Made by a program: the position numbers and the translations under genes. The notes beneath the pieces were generated by a model, which saw only the letters and a program-made list of their open reading frames with translations, did no database searches and was not told where the DNA came from. DNA of 5,012 nt from an uncultured Prevotella sp. Lineage in GTDB: Bacteria > Bacteroidota > Bacteroidia > Bacteroidales > Bacteroidaceae. The stretch's first letter is position 1. The number at the start of each line of letters is the position of its first letter. Where the stretch lies: NCBI GenBank assembly GCA_934229335.1, contig CAKQDQ010000165.1, forward strand, positions 1 through 5,012, in the 5' to 3' direction. Below, piece by piece: positions 4,548-5,012 of this stretch.

Positions 4548-5012
4548 ATGCAATATACTGATTTTGTACACCCAGAAGACGCTGCGGCTTTGAAAGCATT
4601 AAAATCTATCCCAATGCTTTCAACTATCGTGAAGAAAGTGATGGACGTGGGTGCTGAACAATTACAAACGGGACTGAATATGGCATCGAAGGTGAAGCTC
4701 TCTCCTACCCAACTGCCAAGACTTTACTACATACTTCCGCCTATATGCGAGAAATTAGAAATCAAGCAACCTGAGTTTTACTTGGAAATGAATCCCGCAC
4801 CTAACGCTTATGCCTTTGGCGACACGCAGACTGCCATCACCATTACTTCTGCATTGGTGGATATGATGTCGGAGGACGAGCTGGTTGGCGTAGTGGCTCA
4901 TGAATGTGGACATATAGCCTGTCGGCACATGCTCTATCACACTTTGGCACAAGTGATAGCCAATGCTTCTGGTATGTTCGAGACATTGTCTAAGCTTGCC
5001 GTACCTATACAT
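4548..5012 (+). CDS. M48-family zinc metalloprotease, N-terminal 155 residues (runs off right edge)
   Basis: Reading from the ATG at 4548, 9 nt after the antiterminator stop, gives 155 open codons to the window edge. AHECGHIACRH (117-127) is the M48 zinc-binding helix: His118 and His122 are ligands, Glu119 is catalytic, and the trailing RH is typical of the family. Upstream features also fit M48: a helical region (10-75), EFYLEMNPAPNAYAFGD (77-92) with the N-x-A substrate-strand motif, and ITITSALVDMMSEDELVGVVAHE leading into the active site. The third zinc ligand, a Glu further on, and the C-terminal half are outside the window. No signal peptide or membrane helix is seen so far, so the visible part looks cytoplasmic. 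Membership in the operon rests on spacing and strand; its role with the TIR and caspase is unknown, perhaps turnover or processing of a partner. Confidence 0.88.
   Translation, partial: MQYTDFVHPEDAAALKALKSIPMLSTIVKKVMDVGAEQLQTGLNMASKVKLSPTQLPRLYYILPPICEKLEIKQPEFYLEMNPAPNAYAFGDTQTAITITSALVDMMSEDELVGVVAHECGHIACRHMLYHTLAQVIANASGMFETLSKLAVPIH

Overview
The window reads as chromosomal DNA of a Bacteroidota bacterium, most likely Bacteroidales such as Prevotella/Segatella. The basis is AT-rich intergenic DNA, almost no Shine-Dalgarno sequences, three promoters of the Bacteroidetes type (TTTG or TTTC, 19-20 nt spacer, TAnnTTTG), and a NusG-like protein of the UpxY type known from Bacteroides. The genus is an inference.

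Left part (1-1073): a gene start runs off the left edge on the minus strand (1-127, product unknown). It is divergent from a SprT-like zinc metalloprotease gene (387-1073). Each gene has its own promoter, lying back to back between 241 and 319.

Middle (1074-1674): a 601-nt stretch without a credible gene. It opens with a clear promoter (1122-1153) that has a perfect 15-bp palindrome in its spacer. The remaining ~515 nt would be an unusually long 5' leader, filled with consecutive short inverted repeats. One resembles a weak intrinsic terminator (1540-1574). At the end, two mutually exclusive hairpins (1610-1645 versus 1639-1670) stop four bases short of the TIR gene start.

Right part (1675-5012): a tight four-gene operon with gaps of 8, 3 and 9 nt. 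It encodes (i) a membrane protein with an N-terminal TIR domain, two transmembrane helices around an acidic loop, and a C-terminal DUF4062/TIR-like domain; (ii) a caspase-family (C14) protease with a signal peptide; (iii) an UpxY-type NusG-like antiterminator; (iv) an M48-family zinc metalloprotease cut by the right edge.

Working hypothesis (inference): this is a TIR-caspase signalling or defence operon of an uncommon layout. The TIR sensor/enzyme sits in the inner membrane, the caspase is exported to the side where the acidic loop lies, and expression is controlled by a structured leader, possibly through positive feedback from the operon's own antiterminator.
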